A stretch of 64,000 nt of DNA from Symmachiella dynata (GCF_007747995.1 NZ_CP036276.1:5570001-5634000), one strand, 5' to 3'; positions 34,809-45,240 are shown, counted from the stretch's first letter. Numbers and translations are program-made. Notes: generated from the letters alone by a model not told the origin.

Positions 34809-37469
34809 ATGTCGACAAAAACACTCTCCCTTTGCACATTGCTGTTGTTTGCTTGCGGGGCACTTTTTCCCATCGGCTGTACTGTCTCCAGCGAGGAAGA
34901 CCCAGCCCCAGAGGCAGAAGTTTCCGCTCCCGATGAAAACACAGATTCCGAAGTCTTCACGGATGAAGTCCCTGCGGACGATGAGACCTCAGTCAGCAAC
35001 CAAGAGGAATTAGCCAAAGTCCTGGATGAAGCGGAAACCGCCTTGGCCAATGAGGCCGAGACGGAGGAGGCGGCAGACGCGGAAGTCGCCGACTCAACGG
35101 AAATCCCCGACACCAGCCACCTCCATTTAAAATGGATACACGATGCCAACGTCGATGGACCGGAGACGTATGAGCACCATCACGAGTATCTGGCAAAGTC
35201 CAAAAACAAAGCGCGGTTGGTTCTGACCAACAACGGACAAACGGCATTGCCGGCAAAAGGCTGGGCGCTCTACTTCCGCATCGGACCGTTTATGTATCTC
35301 GACGAAGAAGCTTTTGCTCAAGACAACGAAACGGTCAAAGCCAGCTTCACCGGAATCCAGGGCCGCTACAAAATCGAACCGACCGACGGCTTTAAACCGC
35401 TGAAAGCCGACGAGTCGTTGACGATCCCGATTGTTGGCATGCGTCAAATCATGCTCAACAGCGATCCGCCGGTCGGATTCTATTTGGTCAGCATCGACGA
35501 AGACGGGAACGAGGCCTTGGTCGGCGACATCGCCATTGAATACGGTCCGATCAAAGGGTTCACTCCTTCGCCGGAACCAATTGGAGCTCGCGCGGATGCC
35601 AAATCCCGCTATGCCCGCCACTCCCAATACAACGGCGAAAGCGAACCACAAGTCGCACTGCCAGCGCCGCGGAACGTTGACCTTGATGATTCGAAAAAAA
35701 TCGACCTCGCCCAATTGGCAGCCGTCGAGTCGTCGGACGATTTAAAATTCGAAAGCGACGCGCTGACCACCCTGCTCAACAAGCATCGCCAAGCCAACGA
35801 ATCGGACGAGGCCGCTACAGTTAGCCTGACCATCGATCCCGAGCTCGCCAAAGAACAGTACAAACTAACCGTCAACGACGAGGGCGTCAGCCTCAGCGGC
35901 GGATCGGCCGCCGGGGTGTTTTATGGAATTCAAACGATCGACCAATTGCTCGACCGATTCGGCGACCACCTGCCTTACCTGACGATCGATGATCAACCGC
36001 AATTTTCCTACCGCGGATTGATGGTCGACATTTGTCGCCATTACTTCGGGCCGGAGACATTGAAAAAAGTCATTGACCAAATGGCGCATTACAAAATGAA
36101 TATACTGCAACTACGCCTCAACGAGGACGAAGCCTGGCGCATCGAAATCCCCAGCTTGCCGGAATTGACCGAGATCGGTTCCAAGCGAGGCCACGTGACA
36201 CATGACGCGGACGGAAAAGTCGTGCAATTGCCTGTCGTTTTAAACGACGGCGGCACCGGCCCTTCGGGCTATCTCACCCGCGAAGACTACATCGACCTTT
36301 TGAAATACGCCAAAGCGCGGCATATCGAAGTCATTCCCGAAATCGCTGTCCCCGGCCATGCGCGATCCGCCATCCAGGCGCTGCTCGACAAACCGGGCTA
36401 CTTAATGATCGATCCGGAAGACAAATCCGAGCACCTCAGCCCGCAAGGATTTGACGACAACATTCTCAATCCAGCGATGGAGGGTGTGTACCCCTTCTTG
36501 GAAGAAGTTTTCACCGCTGTCAACGAGATGCACGATGCGGCCGGTGTTCCGTTGGCTCACGTGCATATCGGCGGCGACGAAGCCCCGGAAGAAGCCTGGA
36601 CGCTTTCCCCGGCCATAGCTGCCATGGGATATGAAAACGTCGATCCCAAAGTCGATCCGGAAAAATCGGTCGCCGTGCATCGAAAAATCCGCGATGACTT
36701 CTCGCAAAAATTGTACGAGATCATCGACAACACTTCATCGGGAACCGTGCATGTCGGCTCTTGGCATGAAAACGCACCGTTTGTCACCGCACGGATGGCC
36801 GACGGGAAAGCCTATATCACCGAATGGGACTTCGACGGTGACGCGACGTATGCGCGGCTCAAAACCGGACAGCCCACGGTACTCTGCAATCCTCGTACAA
36901 GCTATTTTGACATGGCCTACGAAAACAACCCCACCGAGCGAGGGCATTTCTGGTCCGGCTTTACGGATACCAAGGATGTCTACGAATACCGCCCCTTGGC
37001 GCTGACCGATAAGCCGTTACCGCAGAAAGAACGCGATCTGATCCTGGGAATTCAGTCTCAACTTTGGACCGAGACGATCAATACGCCCGAGATGCTGGAG
37101 TGGTACATGCTCCCCCGGCTGCTACCGTTCGCCGAGCGCGCTTGGAATCCCGATGTCAGTGACGAAGACGTCGCCGACCAATGGCCGGCGTTTGCGGCAT
37201 TTGTGGGCAACTATGCGTTACCGCGACTGGAACGCGAGGGGGTCCATTTCCGGATTCCCAAGCCGGGAGCGATCGAAGAGGACGGAAAACTCAAAGCCAT
37301 CGTCCCTTACCCGGGACTGGAAATTCGCTATACGACCGATGGCAGTGATCCGGTCGTCGAGTCTCCGCTCTATGATCCGCAAGATCCTCCGGCATACGAC
37401 GCCAAGATCAAACTCCGCGCCTTCACTCCCGAGGGTCGCGGCAGTTCAACCGTACCGGTTGAGGAATAG
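34809..37469 (+). CDS. GH20 beta-N-acetylhexosaminidase lipoprotein
   Basis: 886 residues. Lipoprotein leader with lipobox FPIGC (Cys24), then an acidic linker to ~95. A CHB_HEX-type carbohydrate-binding domain follows (~105-260, NNGQTALPAKGWALYFR), then GH20b (~330-400) and the GH20 TIM barrel (~410-770) with the catalytic pair Asp590-Glu591 in HIGGDEAPEEAW; landmarks YRGLMVDICRHYF and SQLWTET. A C-terminal chitobiase-type domain (LEIRYTTDGSDPV) ends it. It removes terminal GlcNAc/GalNAc from chitobiose or glycans outside the inner membrane. Full-length with complete active site. Confidence 0.94.
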   Translation: MSTKTLSLCTLLLFACGALFPIGCTVSSEEDPAPEAEVSAPDENTDSEVFTDEVPADDETSVSNQEELAKVLDEAETALANEAETEEAADAEVADSTEIPDTSHLHLKWIHDANVDGPETYEHHHEYLAKSKNKARLVLTNNGQTALPAKGWALYFRIGPFMYLDEEAFAQDNETVKASFTGIQGRYKIEPTDGFKPLKADESLTIPIVGMRQIMLNSDPPVGFYLVSIDEDGNEALVGDIAIEYGPIKGFTPSPEPIGARADAKSRYARHSQYNGESEPQVALPAPRNVDLDDSKKIDLAQLAAVESSDDLKFESDALTTLLNKHRQANESDEAATVSLTIDPELAKEQYKLTVNDEGVSLSGGSAAGVFYGIQTIDQLLDRFGDHLPYLTIDDQPQFSYRGLMVDICRHYFGPETLKKVIDQMAHYKMNILQLRLNEDEAWRIEIPSLPELTEIGSKRGHVTHDADGKVVQLPVVLNDGGTGPSGYLTREDYIDLLKYAKARHIEVIPEIAVPGHARSAIQALLDKPGYLMIDPEDKSEHLSPQGFDDNILNPAMEGVYPFLEEVFTAVNEMHDAAGVPLAHVHIGGDEAPEEAWTLSPAIAAMGYENVDPKVDPEKSVAVHRKIRDDFSQKLYEIIDNTSSGTVHVGSWHENAPFVTARMADGKAYITEWDFDGDATYARLKTGQPTVLCNPRTSYFDMAYENNPTERGHFWSGFTDTKDVYEYRPLALTDKPLPQKERDLILGIQSQLWTETINTPEMLEWYMLPRLLPFAERAWNPDVSDEDVADQWPAFAAFVGNYALPRLEREGVHFRIPKPGAIEEDGKLKAIVPYPGLEIRYTTDGSDPVVESPLYDPQDPPAYDAKIKLRAFTPEGRGSSTVPVEE

Positions 37470-37520
37470 CGCCAGCCAAGATCCGGCAATAGCAGCCGTG
37501 ATCGACAGACGCGCGCAAAA

Positions 37521-37558
37521 AAACAGAGAGCAATGGAATCGTCCATTGCTCTCTGTTT
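37521..37558. terminator. Strong bidirectional terminator
   Basis: Perfect 17-bp stem (arms 37521-37537 and 37542-37558) with an ATCG loop; a run of A before it gives a U-tract for the minus strand. It separates the convergent hexosaminidase and BBP7-like genes. Confidence 0.92.
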
Positions 37559-37617
37559 CGTATTTACCTGACTCTCAGGACGTATCGCCAATCTGATGCG
37601 GAGACTTGGCGACTCAA

Positions 37618-39087
37618 CTAGCGTGTCCAGGTGAAGCCGGCGACGAGTCCGCCGACGTGCCATGAGTCACGGCTATCGTTTAAACGTGGTTCCGGAGCGT
37701 AATAGGTAATGGCTTGAGCAGGCCGACGGATACGCCAAGCTTGCGTGTAGTTATAACCGATCCGGAACTTCGAGCTGTTGAATCCGGGCAATCGTTTGAA
37801 GACCGGCAGGTTTTGCATCACTCCAAGTTCTGCCATGAAGGAGACTTCGAAGATTGGTGCATAAGTGACATCCGTATCTTCGTCACGACCATTCAGCGGA
37901 TCCTGGTTTTTGAGGTCCGATTGCAGTGTGGGGTCCAGTCCGTATCCCGTGTACCGCAACTTGTTTGATTCGAAGTTCGCAGCGATAGAACCTTTGACCT
38001 CGGTGATCAATTTCAAGTTATCGCCACCAAGTGCCCATTTCAGTCCCATTTGCGGACCAACCATATTGCTGGTCATGTGGCTGCTAATATCGGTCGTGTA
38101 CGGGCTGATTTGATATTGCCGTCCGTCCGGGGCGACAACCGCTTCGGAATAGCCGGAGTCGGAACCGCGATAACCGAATTGCTCAGAGATTCCTAAGTAA
38201 CGCACACCAAACGATGCGTGGAAGTTACTCACCCCGTTTTTGTATTGTGCCGGGGTCGTGTAGAAGTTCAATTCACTCCCCCAAGATTGGGAGTTAAACT
38301 TCATCACCACACCTTCGTCGAACGGCAACCGTCCAAAGTCGGGGAATCGACTAGCCAGTGTGAAAACCGGGTTTCCATCGCCATCAACATAGAAGATGTC
38401 GAAAGGACCTTCTCCGTTGGACGCGAAGTCATCAGGTGTCCGATCAAGCGAGCCTTGCGCAGTGAAGGTGGTTTGCTCGTCGCCGGGAACCCAAAAGCCC
38501 ACGACTTCCCAACTACTATCGTCAGGATTGATGACTCCAAATCGGCCACGAATAGCGGGGCGCGAATTGTTGTACCCAAACTCTTGCGTGGATACAGGAT
38601 TGTTGATGTCCTTATCAGGCAAGTGCATGATTTGCCCCAAGAACTCACGAGCCGTCCAGTCATAGACCGAAGTTTCGTTGGAGACTTCTGCTCCTACGAA
38701 TCCGCCGTCATTCCCACTGTGGGGACGTTTGACTTGAGCGTTGAAGAAATCAACACCAATGTAGAAGTCTTGTTGACGACGATTGGTGCGGCGGTACCAC
38801 ATCCCTTCGTCGTAATAAGTTTGATCAAACGAGTTGTCAAACGGTGAGACTTCGGGCCAAGGTTGGACCGGGTCTGAACCGTACCCGCTTGAGTAACCGG
38901 TGAATTGCCCAGCATCCATCGGCGTACCCATCTGGGTCGCCTCAACGGTGCCGGTCCCGGCTTGTGGTTGATAGACGCCGGATTGATCCGTGACGTCGAC
39001 GGGGTAGTCTTGAGCGTGGGCTGTGGCAACGCATGCCGCGTTCACCAATAACGCCATCACCCATTTTGACCAGTGTTGCATCCGCAT
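37618..39087 (-). CDS. BBP7-like planctomycete outer-membrane beta-barrel protein
   Basis: 489 residues; leader MALLVNAACVATAHA. After a ~80-residue polar segment, alternating hydrophobic strands run to an aromatic C-terminus (VGGLVAGFTWTR), as in outer-membrane barrels; landmarks are DFYIGVDFFNAQVK, SRPAIRGRFGVINPDDSSWEV, MVGPQMGLKWALGG and SKFRIGYNYTQAWRIRRP. This matches the BBP7 family of planctomycete putative barrels. Probably a porin-like or surface protein; no transport substrate can be inferred. Single gene. Confidence 0.72.
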   Translation of the reverse strand: MRMQHWSKWVMALLVNAACVATAHAQDYPVDVTDQSGVYQPQAGTGTVEATQMGTPMDAGQFTGYSSGYGSDPVQPWPEVSPFDNSFDQTYYDEGMWYRRTNRRQQDFYIGVDFFNAQVKRPHSGNDGGFVGAEVSNETSVYDWTAREFLGQIMHLPDKDINNPVSTQEFGYNNSRPAIRGRFGVINPDDSSWEVVGFWVPGDEQTTFTAQGSLDRTPDDFASNGEGPFDIFYVDGDGNPVFTLASRFPDFGRLPFDEGVVMKFNSQSWGSELNFYTTPAQYKNGVSNFHASFGVRYLGISEQFGYRGSDSGYSEAVVAPDGRQYQISPYTTDISSHMTSNMVGPQMGLKWALGGDNLKLITEVKGSIAANFESNKLRYTGYGLDPTLQSDLKNQDPLNGRDEDTDVTYAPIFEVSFMAELGVMQNLPVFKRLPGFNSSKFRIGYNYTQAWRIRRPAQAITYYAPEPRLNDSRDSWHVGGLVAGFTWTR

Positions 39088-39606
<519 letters not shown>

Positions 39607-41160
39607 TCACAACACCGGACCAATACTCCAAGGGCAAAACTCTTCGTCGCCAATGCCCTGAGCCTCGCTCTTGGTCTTCTCGCCGCTAGCGGTCGCTACG
39701 ATCATCTCAAAGATCTCCGCTCCGACGTCTTCAACGGTGCTGCCGTCTAGAACCTTGCCGGCGTTGATGTCCATGTCGTCAACCATCCGTTCGTACATGG
39801 GCGTATTGGTGGCGACTTTTATAGAGGGAACCGGCTTGCAGCCGAAGCAACTCCCGCGACCGGTCGTAAACACCACCACATTGGCGCCGCCGGCCACCAT
39901 GCCGGTCACTGAAGCGGGGTCGTAACCGGGGGAATCCATAAAGACAAAGCCCTTTTCGGTCACCGGTTCGGCATACTGATATACCGCTTTGAGAGCAGTA
40001 CGGCCCCCTTTGGCGATTGCTCCTAACGATTTCTCATAAATCGTGGTCAGCCCCCCCTTTTTATTGCCGGGTGAGGGGTTGTTGTTGATCTCCACACCGA
40101 ATTTCGCCGTGTATTCCTCCCACCAGCGAACCCGCTCAATCAATTTCTCGCCGACCTCCTTCGTCGCCGCCCGCCGCGTGAGGGTGTGTTCTCCCCCGCA
40201 AATCTCCGGCGTTTCGGCCAAAATCGACGTGCCGCCATGCGCGATCAGCAAGTCGCTGGCAATCCCCAATGCCGGGTTGGCGGTCACACCACTATTACCA
40301 TCGCTCCCACCGCACTCGCATCCCAAAATCAATTCCGAGACCGGAATCGGTTCGCGGCGGACCTTGTTGGCTTCGGGGAGTAGTTCTTTTAAGACTTCCA
40401 CGGTCCGCTCTACGGTTTTGCGGACGCCGCCGACATCTTGAATGTTCAAGATTAACGGCAACTCTTCCGGTTGCTGGCCGGGAATTTGCAATTGCACCAG
40501 ACCCGTTTTTTCCGCCAAAAACGAACCCGGTCCCGTTTCGCACCCGAGTCCCACAATGACATAGGCCCCAATGTTGGGATGCTTGGCGAAACCGGATAAG
40601 ACGCGGTTGAGTTGATAGTGATCGTCTCCGCCATACTGCATCGCGCAACCCGCTTTGTGCACCAGCGGAATGATGCCGTCAACGTTTTCGTATTGCTCCA
40701 GCAGCGCTTGGTCGAATTGCGCGGCGGCATATTTCGAGGTGCTGGCCGAACAGTTCACCGTGGAAATGATTCCTACATAGTTCCGCGTCGCAGCGCGGCC
40801 ATCGGGGCGGCGGTAGCCCATAAACGTGCGTCCGGTGATCGGCGCCGGATCGGGTGGAATGTCGCTGGCGCAGGCGTAATCCAATTCCAGTTCGCCAATG
40901 ACCACGTTGTGGGTATGCACCCAGGTCCCCGCTGGGATATCGCGGGAAGCGAAACCGATCGTCTGTCCGAATTTCTTGACCGGCTGCCCTTTCGCGATGG
41001 CTGTGACCGCAACTTTGTGCCCCAAATCGATCGTGTCGTTCGTGGTCAAGCTGTGACCCGCAATTTCTAATGTTGTCCCTGCGGGGACTTGTCGCGCCGC
41101 AACAGCAATATTGTCGTCAGCATGCAGCGAAATAAACGGGTTGGTCGTAACGGCGGACAT
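39607..41160 (-). CDS. UxaA-family sugar-acid dehydratase (altronate/galactarate dehydratase type)
   Basis: 517 residues with an N-terminal SAF domain (~10-90, DNIAVAARQVPAGTTL, GKQTIGFASRDIPAG-like) joined to the UxaA/GarD catalytic region: GYRRPDGRAATRNYVGIISTVNC, KAGCAMQYGGDDH, GLGCETGPG, ECGGSDGNSGVTANP, TGRGSCFGCKPVPS. The family dehydrates altronate or galactarate to keto-deoxy sugar acids using iron, entering hexuronate degradation. In many bacteria the SAF and core parts are separate; here they are fused, as is common in GarD and single-chain UxaA. Which sugar acid is used is not visible. Confidence 0.9.
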   Translation of the reverse strand: MSAVTTNPFISLHADDNIAVAARQVPAGTTLEIAGHSLTTNDTIDLGHKVAVTAIAKGQPVKKFGQTIGFASRDIPAGTWVHTHNVVIGELELDYACASDIPPDPAPITGRTFMGYRRPDGRAATRNYVGIISTVNCSASTSKYAAAQFDQALLEQYENVDGIIPLVHKAGCAMQYGGDDHYQLNRVLSGFAKHPNIGAYVIVGLGCETGPGSFLAEKTGLVQLQIPGQQPEELPLILNIQDVGGVRKTVERTVEVLKELLPEANKVRREPIPVSELILGCECGGSDGNSGVTANPALGIASDLLIAHGGTSILAETPEICGGEHTLTRRAATKEVGEKLIERVRWWEEYTAKFGVEINNNPSPGNKKGGLTTIYEKSLGAIAKGGRTALKAVYQYAEPVTEKGFVFMDSPGYDPASVTGMVAGGANVVVFTTGRGSCFGCKPVPSIKVATNTPMYERMVDDMDINAGKVLDGSTVEDVGAEIFEMIVATASGEKTKSEAQGIGDEEFCPWSIGPVL

Positions 41161-41391
41161 CGATCATGGCTCCCGGGGAATCAATAGTTTGGAAGTCGCC
41201 AGTATAACGCCGCGCCGTTTCTCTCGTCCACGCAGTGAATTCTCCGCAGTGAATTCTTCCCCGCCACTTGCATCCAGGGGGCAGGACAGCTTCAATGGAA
41301 GGCAACATAAGTGGTACTTTCACCACACCTGCCTCCCTCGAAAAACTTCTCAATCGCACACCCCTATAATCCTCCGCGGAGCAAGAACCCC

Positions 41392-43011
41392 ATGACACGT
41401 CGCTTGTTAATTCTACTAATGGCAGGCATTGCCCTGTTACCCGCCACACTGACATTTGCCGCTGACAAAGAGTTGCGGGTGGGAATCATCGGTCTCGATA
41501 CGTCCCACGTACTGGCCTTTGCTGGAATGCTCAACTCCAATGATCCTGGACCAGAATTTGCCAATTGCCGCGTTGTGGCGGCCTATCCCAAGGGGAGCCC
41601 CGACATTGAGAGCAGCACGAGTCGCGTTCCGGGATACACTGAAAAAATCAAAGCGATGGACGTGGAGATCGTCGATTCCATAGATGCTCTGCTGGAAAAA
41701 GTCGACGTGGTGCTGCTGGAAACCAACGATGGACGCCCGCACTACGAACAAGTTCTGCCGGTTCTCAAAGCAGGCAAACCGGTTTTTATTGATAAGCCGA
41801 TCGCCGGCTCGTTGACCGATGCCGTCGCGATTTTTGATGCAGCCCAGTTTTATGACGTACCGGTCTTTTCATCCTCGTCGTTACGCTACTCCGCCGGCGC
41901 CCAGGCAATTCGCAACGGTGCCATCGGCGAGGTCGTCGGTTGCGACGCCTATAGCCCATGTTCACTCGAAGCGACGCATCCCGACTTTTATTGGTACGGT
42001 ATTCACGGCGTGGAAACGCTGTTCACCTGCATGGGCACCGGTTGCAAATCGGTCGTCCGCGTGGGCGCCCCCAACATGGATGTTGCCGTTGGGACTTGGG
42101 ACGGGGGACGCATCGGTACGTTTCGCGGTATTCGCGGCAAAGGGGGATACGGCGGCACGGCGTTCGGCACGAAAGAAATTCGACCGATCGGAAAATATGA
42201 TGGCTACAAACCGTTGCTCGTCGAAATCGTGAAATTCTTCCGCACGGGCAAACCGCCGGTGAGTGCAGCGGAAACTCTCCAAATTTATGCCTTCATGGAA
42301 GCGGCCGACGAAAGCAAACGCCAAGGGGGCGTGCCAGTCACCCTGGCCAGCGTGATGAAAACCGCCCGCGCCGCAGCCGCTGAAAAAAGCCTAGCAACCC
42401 CCAATCAACTCACAGAAGCCGAAAAGGCCGACGGTTGGCGGTTGTTATTCAACGGCAAAGATCACACGGGTTGGCACTGCAACAACGGTAAAGAGATCGC
42501 CACACCGGTTGAAGAGGGAAGTCTGGTCCCGTTCAAATCGGGCGGCTATTTGATTATCCATGAAGATCAATTCGGCGACTTCGTGCTCAAGTGCGACGTC
42601 AAAATGAGCAGCGATGATTGCAACTCCGGAATTTTCTTCCGCGTCGCCGACCCCAAAAATCCCGTAATGACCGGGTTCGAAGCCCAGGTGTATAGCGGCG
42701 GAACGGGGATTCACGATTTCGGCGCGATATATGACCTTATGCCGGCCACCCGCGATGTTGTTGCTGAACCGGGCGATTGGAATTCTCTGCAAATCACCTG
42801 CAAAGGCCCGCACATTCAAATCGTCGCCAACGGCGAAGTCGTTTCGGAAATGAACTGTGATGATTTCACCGAAAAAGGCCTACGGCCCGACGGGACCGAG
42901 CACAAATTCGGCTCGGTGATCAAAGACGCCGCCCGCAAAGGCTATCTTGGTTTTCAAGACCACGGCCAAAAAGTGTGGGTGCGGAATGTGAAAATCAAAG
43001 AGCTCGACTAA
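41392..43011 (+). CDS. Gfo/Idh/MocA oxidoreductase fused to a 3-keto-disaccharide hydrolase (DUF1080) domain
   Basis: 539 residues from the ATG at 41392. Leader LLILLMAGIALLPATLTFA. Residues ~26-340 are a Gfo/Idh/MocA domain, but the usual GxGxxG is replaced by GIIGLDTSH and the catalytic motif reads VFIDKPIAGS, keeping the lysine. From ~346 a DUF1080/3-keto-disaccharide hydrolase domain follows (DGWRLLFNGKDHTGWH, GIFFRVADPKNPV, RKGYLGFQDHGQKVWVRNVKI). Families of this pair act in series: C3 oxidation of a glycoside, then cleavage of the 3-keto sugar. Exported to the periplasm. Confidence 0.9.
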   Translation: MTRRLLILLMAGIALLPATLTFAADKELRVGIIGLDTSHVLAFAGMLNSNDPGPEFANCRVVAAYPKGSPDIESSTSRVPGYTEKIKAMDVEIVDSIDALLEKVDVVLLETNDGRPHYEQVLPVLKAGKPVFIDKPIAGSLTDAVAIFDAAQFYDVPVFSSSSLRYSAGAQAIRNGAIGEVVGCDAYSPCSLEATHPDFYWYGIHGVETLFTCMGTGCKSVVRVGAPNMDVAVGTWDGGRIGTFRGIRGKGGYGGTAFGTKEIRPIGKYDGYKPLLVEIVKFFRTGKPPVSAAETLQIYAFMEAADESKRQGGVPVTLASVMKTARAAAAEKSLATPNQLTEAEKADGWRLLFNGKDHTGWHCNNGKEIATPVEEGSLVPFKSGGYLIIHEDQFGDFVLKCDVKMSSDDCNSGIFFRVADPKNPVMTGFEAQVYSGGTGIHDFGAIYDLMPATRDVVAEPGDWNSLQITCKGPHIQIVANGEVVSEMNCDDFTEKGLRPDGTEHKFGSVIKDAARKGYLGFQDHGQKVWVRNVKIKELD

Positions 43012-43042
43012 CCTGACCGTTGCGGTCGAAAATCGTGCAGAC

Positions 43043-43073
43043 GGCCCTCTCCCGACGGATTCGGGGGAGGGCC
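43043..43073 (+). terminator. Hairpin downstream of the oxidoreductase/hydrolase gene
   Basis: 12-bp GC-rich stem with one wobble pair (arms 43043-43054 and 43062-43073), 30 bp after the stop. It lacks a clean T-tract, so it may be a repeat-type hairpin (compare CTCTCCC...GGAGAGAG at 47177). Confidence 0.55.
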
Positions 43074-43178
43074 CACTTCTTTGTCCGGGCTTGGTACGCT
43101 GCCCAGCCATCTGCTATAACGCCACCATTAGATCGGACGCTTTTTCGAGACCCGCATCACACAGGGCACGGATGAACT

Positions 43179-43430
43179 ATGGCAATTCTTGAAGCGGCAC
43201 GCAAAGTCGGATTACTCACCACAGACAACACGCTCTACATCGGCGAAGTCGCCGCGACCGACGAAGCTCTCGGCGTTCGCATAACGTTGCTGGATGAATC
43301 GACAGGGCTGTTTAATGGGCACGACCTATTCGTCACCTGGACGCAAGTCCGCCGGGTCTGGATTTGCAACAACGAACACGAGGTCGGACGGTTTGTCCAC
43401 GAAATGGAACAAATGGTCGGTGCCACGTAG
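43179..43430 (+). CDS. Small conserved-looking cytoplasmic protein
   Basis: 83 residues without signal peptide or membrane segment. A compact alpha/beta pattern is visible (TTDNTLYIGEVAATDEALGVRITLLDES, VTWTQVRRVWICNN as landmarks), reminiscent of small beta-barrel proteins but not assignable. GGATGA before the ATG and normal codon use support it as a real gene. No operon partner; 96 bp before the YndJ-family gene. Confidence 0.6.
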   Translation: MAILEAARKVGLLTTDNTLYIGEVAATDEALGVRITLLDESTGLFNGHDLFVTWTQVRRVWICNNEHEVGRFVHEMEQMVGAT

Positions 43431-43525
43431 TCATTCTCAAAACAGCGGTTAAATCCGACGATCCACTGCGGTTGTTTTCTAAAGATTGGGGCGTTCCCGA
43501 TAGCCTTTAGAATTGAGAAACCGCG

Positions 43526-44545
43526 ATGGAAAATGTTTTCGCCAGACCAACAATAGCGTCGTTGCCATCTTGCAACGCTGCATGCAAAACCGGGCAACGC
43601 GCTGCTCGGCGGGGGAGCCTGGTTTGGCTGATCGCCATTGTCGCCCTCTCAATGACACCAGACCCGTTTGAGATGCGCTGGGCGGCCGGGCTTTTCTTGT
43701 TGGCCCCCTTGGTGCTCATGCCGCTCACATTGCCGCTGACGGCAGCGCCGATGCCGTCGAAGTCCGTCTCGCAATTGTGGGCCCTTCTGTGGCGAATCCA
43801 ATTCCCCGCAGCCACCCTGGCCGCAATCTCTTTTACACTACCCACCGGCACGTGGGCGGGAATACTGGCAACTCCGTGGTTGCTAACGACCGGGCTGATC
43901 GCCCTCATCGGTCTGTTGGATTTCTACACGGGTCAAGGTCGGTCACTGGAACGTCTCTGCTCCCAGGTGGCGATGCTCTACCTGCCGATTGGCGGTGTCG
44001 CAACCGTGATGGCGCGTTCGGAACTGACGGTCTTTGGTTTCAGTGACATCATCATTCTGGCGACAGCGGTCCACTTTCACTATGCGGGGTTCATCTTGCT
44101 GATACTCGCGGGAAAAGTCATCCGTCATCATCGCGGCAACATCGTCCGCTTTGCCACAGCTTTGGCGTTGTTCGGAATCCCGGCGCTGGCGACGGGGATC
44201 ACCTTATCGCGGTTCAATTACCGGTATCCCGAATGGCTGGCCGCCGGGGGTCTGTCCACCGTGGCGATGATCATCGCCTGGGGCCAATGCCGCGTGGCGG
44301 TGCGGAACTTCTCCGGGGTGCGCCGGTCCCTGCTGCTCATCTCCGGGCTGTCGTTAATCGCAGGAATGTGCATGTCCATTCTTTTTGCCGCCGGCGTTTT
44401 TCGCGGCGTGCATCTACTAGGGATCGACATACCGTGGATGTTGCGTTATCACGCGGTGATCAATGCGTTCGGGTTCGCGCTGTCCGGCGTGTGCGGTTGG
44501 CATTTCGTTGAGCAGCAAACCATGACTGAGCCTGGGCCAAACTAA
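43526..44545 (+). CDS. YndJ-family multi-spanning membrane protein
   Basis: 339 residues with about nine hydrophobic segments. The YndJ signature is present: ILATAVHFHYAGFILLILAG (HFHYAGF) in the middle and RYHAVINAFGFALSGVCGW near the C-terminus. Bacillus YndJ and its relatives have no settled function. The next gene (DUF1990) follows after 23 bp on the same strand. YndJ and DUF1990 also co-occur in other phyla, so they likely work together at the membrane. Confidence 0.82.
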   Translation: MENVFARPTIASLPSCNAACKTGQRAARRGSLVWLIAIVALSMTPDPFEMRWAAGLFLLAPLVLMPLTLPLTAAPMPSKSVSQLWALLWRIQFPAATLAAISFTLPTGTWAGILATPWLLTTGLIALIGLLDFYTGQGRSLERLCSQVAMLYLPIGGVATVMARSELTVFGFSDIIILATAVHFHYAGFILLILAGKVIRHHRGNIVRFATALALFGIPALATGITLSRFNYRYPEWLAAGGLSTVAMIIAWGQCRVAVRNFSGVRRSLLLISGLSLIAGMCMSILFAAGVFRGVHLLGIDIPWMLRYHAVINAFGFALSGVCGWHFVEQQTMTEPGPN

Positions 44546-44568
44546 ATTTTGTGTGGAAGGCATTCACA

Positions 44569-45198
44569 ATGCAAATCCTATTTCGCCCACTGGGTGGGAA
44601 GCCTGACTTAGCCCCCTGGCTGGAACGGGAAACCTGGGAAGCGACGCGACCGCGTGAGGAGCGGTTAGTGCGGGAGAATGCCTACACAGGCATCGCAGGC
44701 CGCGAGCCGCCCGGCGAGCCGATGCAAGCGGGACTGCATCGGGCCTTAGCAGAAGTCGTGTTCTCCTATCGCGCTTTTCCAGAGTCGCTGGTCACGCCGA
44801 ATTTATTGCGGACTCCCCTCGAATCAGGCGACACGGTTGGCACGCAATACCATCTGTTCCCCGGGATCGATCTGTTTTTCGCATCGCGGGTATTGGAAAC
44901 CTTTGATGCTCCCCAAGACGGTATCTGGCGGACCGGGTTTACCTACACCACGATTGTCGGACATCCAGTGATGGGCAGCGAAACCTTCAGTGTCGAAAAA
45001 AATCTCACCACCGGCGAAATCACGGTCGCCCTGCGGTCCTGGTCGCAACCAATCACACGGTTGGCCCGCTGTTTCGCGATTCCCTGTCGCATCCTCCAAG
45101 CCCGCGCCGGACGCGCCGCTGTCGAGCGACTACGTAAATTGGCGGAGGAGTTTCGCTGCTCTACGGACGACGCCTCGACAATTCCACAGTCAGCTTGA
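44569..45198 (+). CDS. DUF1990 family protein
   Basis: 209 residues from the ATG at 44569 (GGAAGG upstream; a GTG at 44551 is rejected). The N-terminal ~50 residues are a variable lead-in, then the DUF1990 domain: FSYRAFPESLVTPNLL, WRTGFTYTTIVGHPVMGSETF, VALRSWSQPITRLARCF. It is soluble or peripherally attached and beta-rich, of the START/lipid-binding-like class by fold prediction in the literature; here that is only inference. Likely co-transcribed with YndJ. Confidence 0.82.
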   Translation: MQILFRPLGGKPDLAPWLERETWEATRPREERLVRENAYTGIAGREPPGEPMQAGLHRALAEVVFSYRAFPESLVTPNLLRTPLESGDTVGTQYHLFPGIDLFFASRVLETFDAPQDGIWRTGFTYTTIVGHPVMGSETFSVEKNLTTGEITVALRSWSQPITRLARCFAIPCRILQARAGRAAVERLRKLAEEFRCSTDDASTIPQSA

Positions 45199-45240
45199 GC
45201 ACGCAGTCTTGAACCATGAAGCGTTAGGGGGAAACGAACA

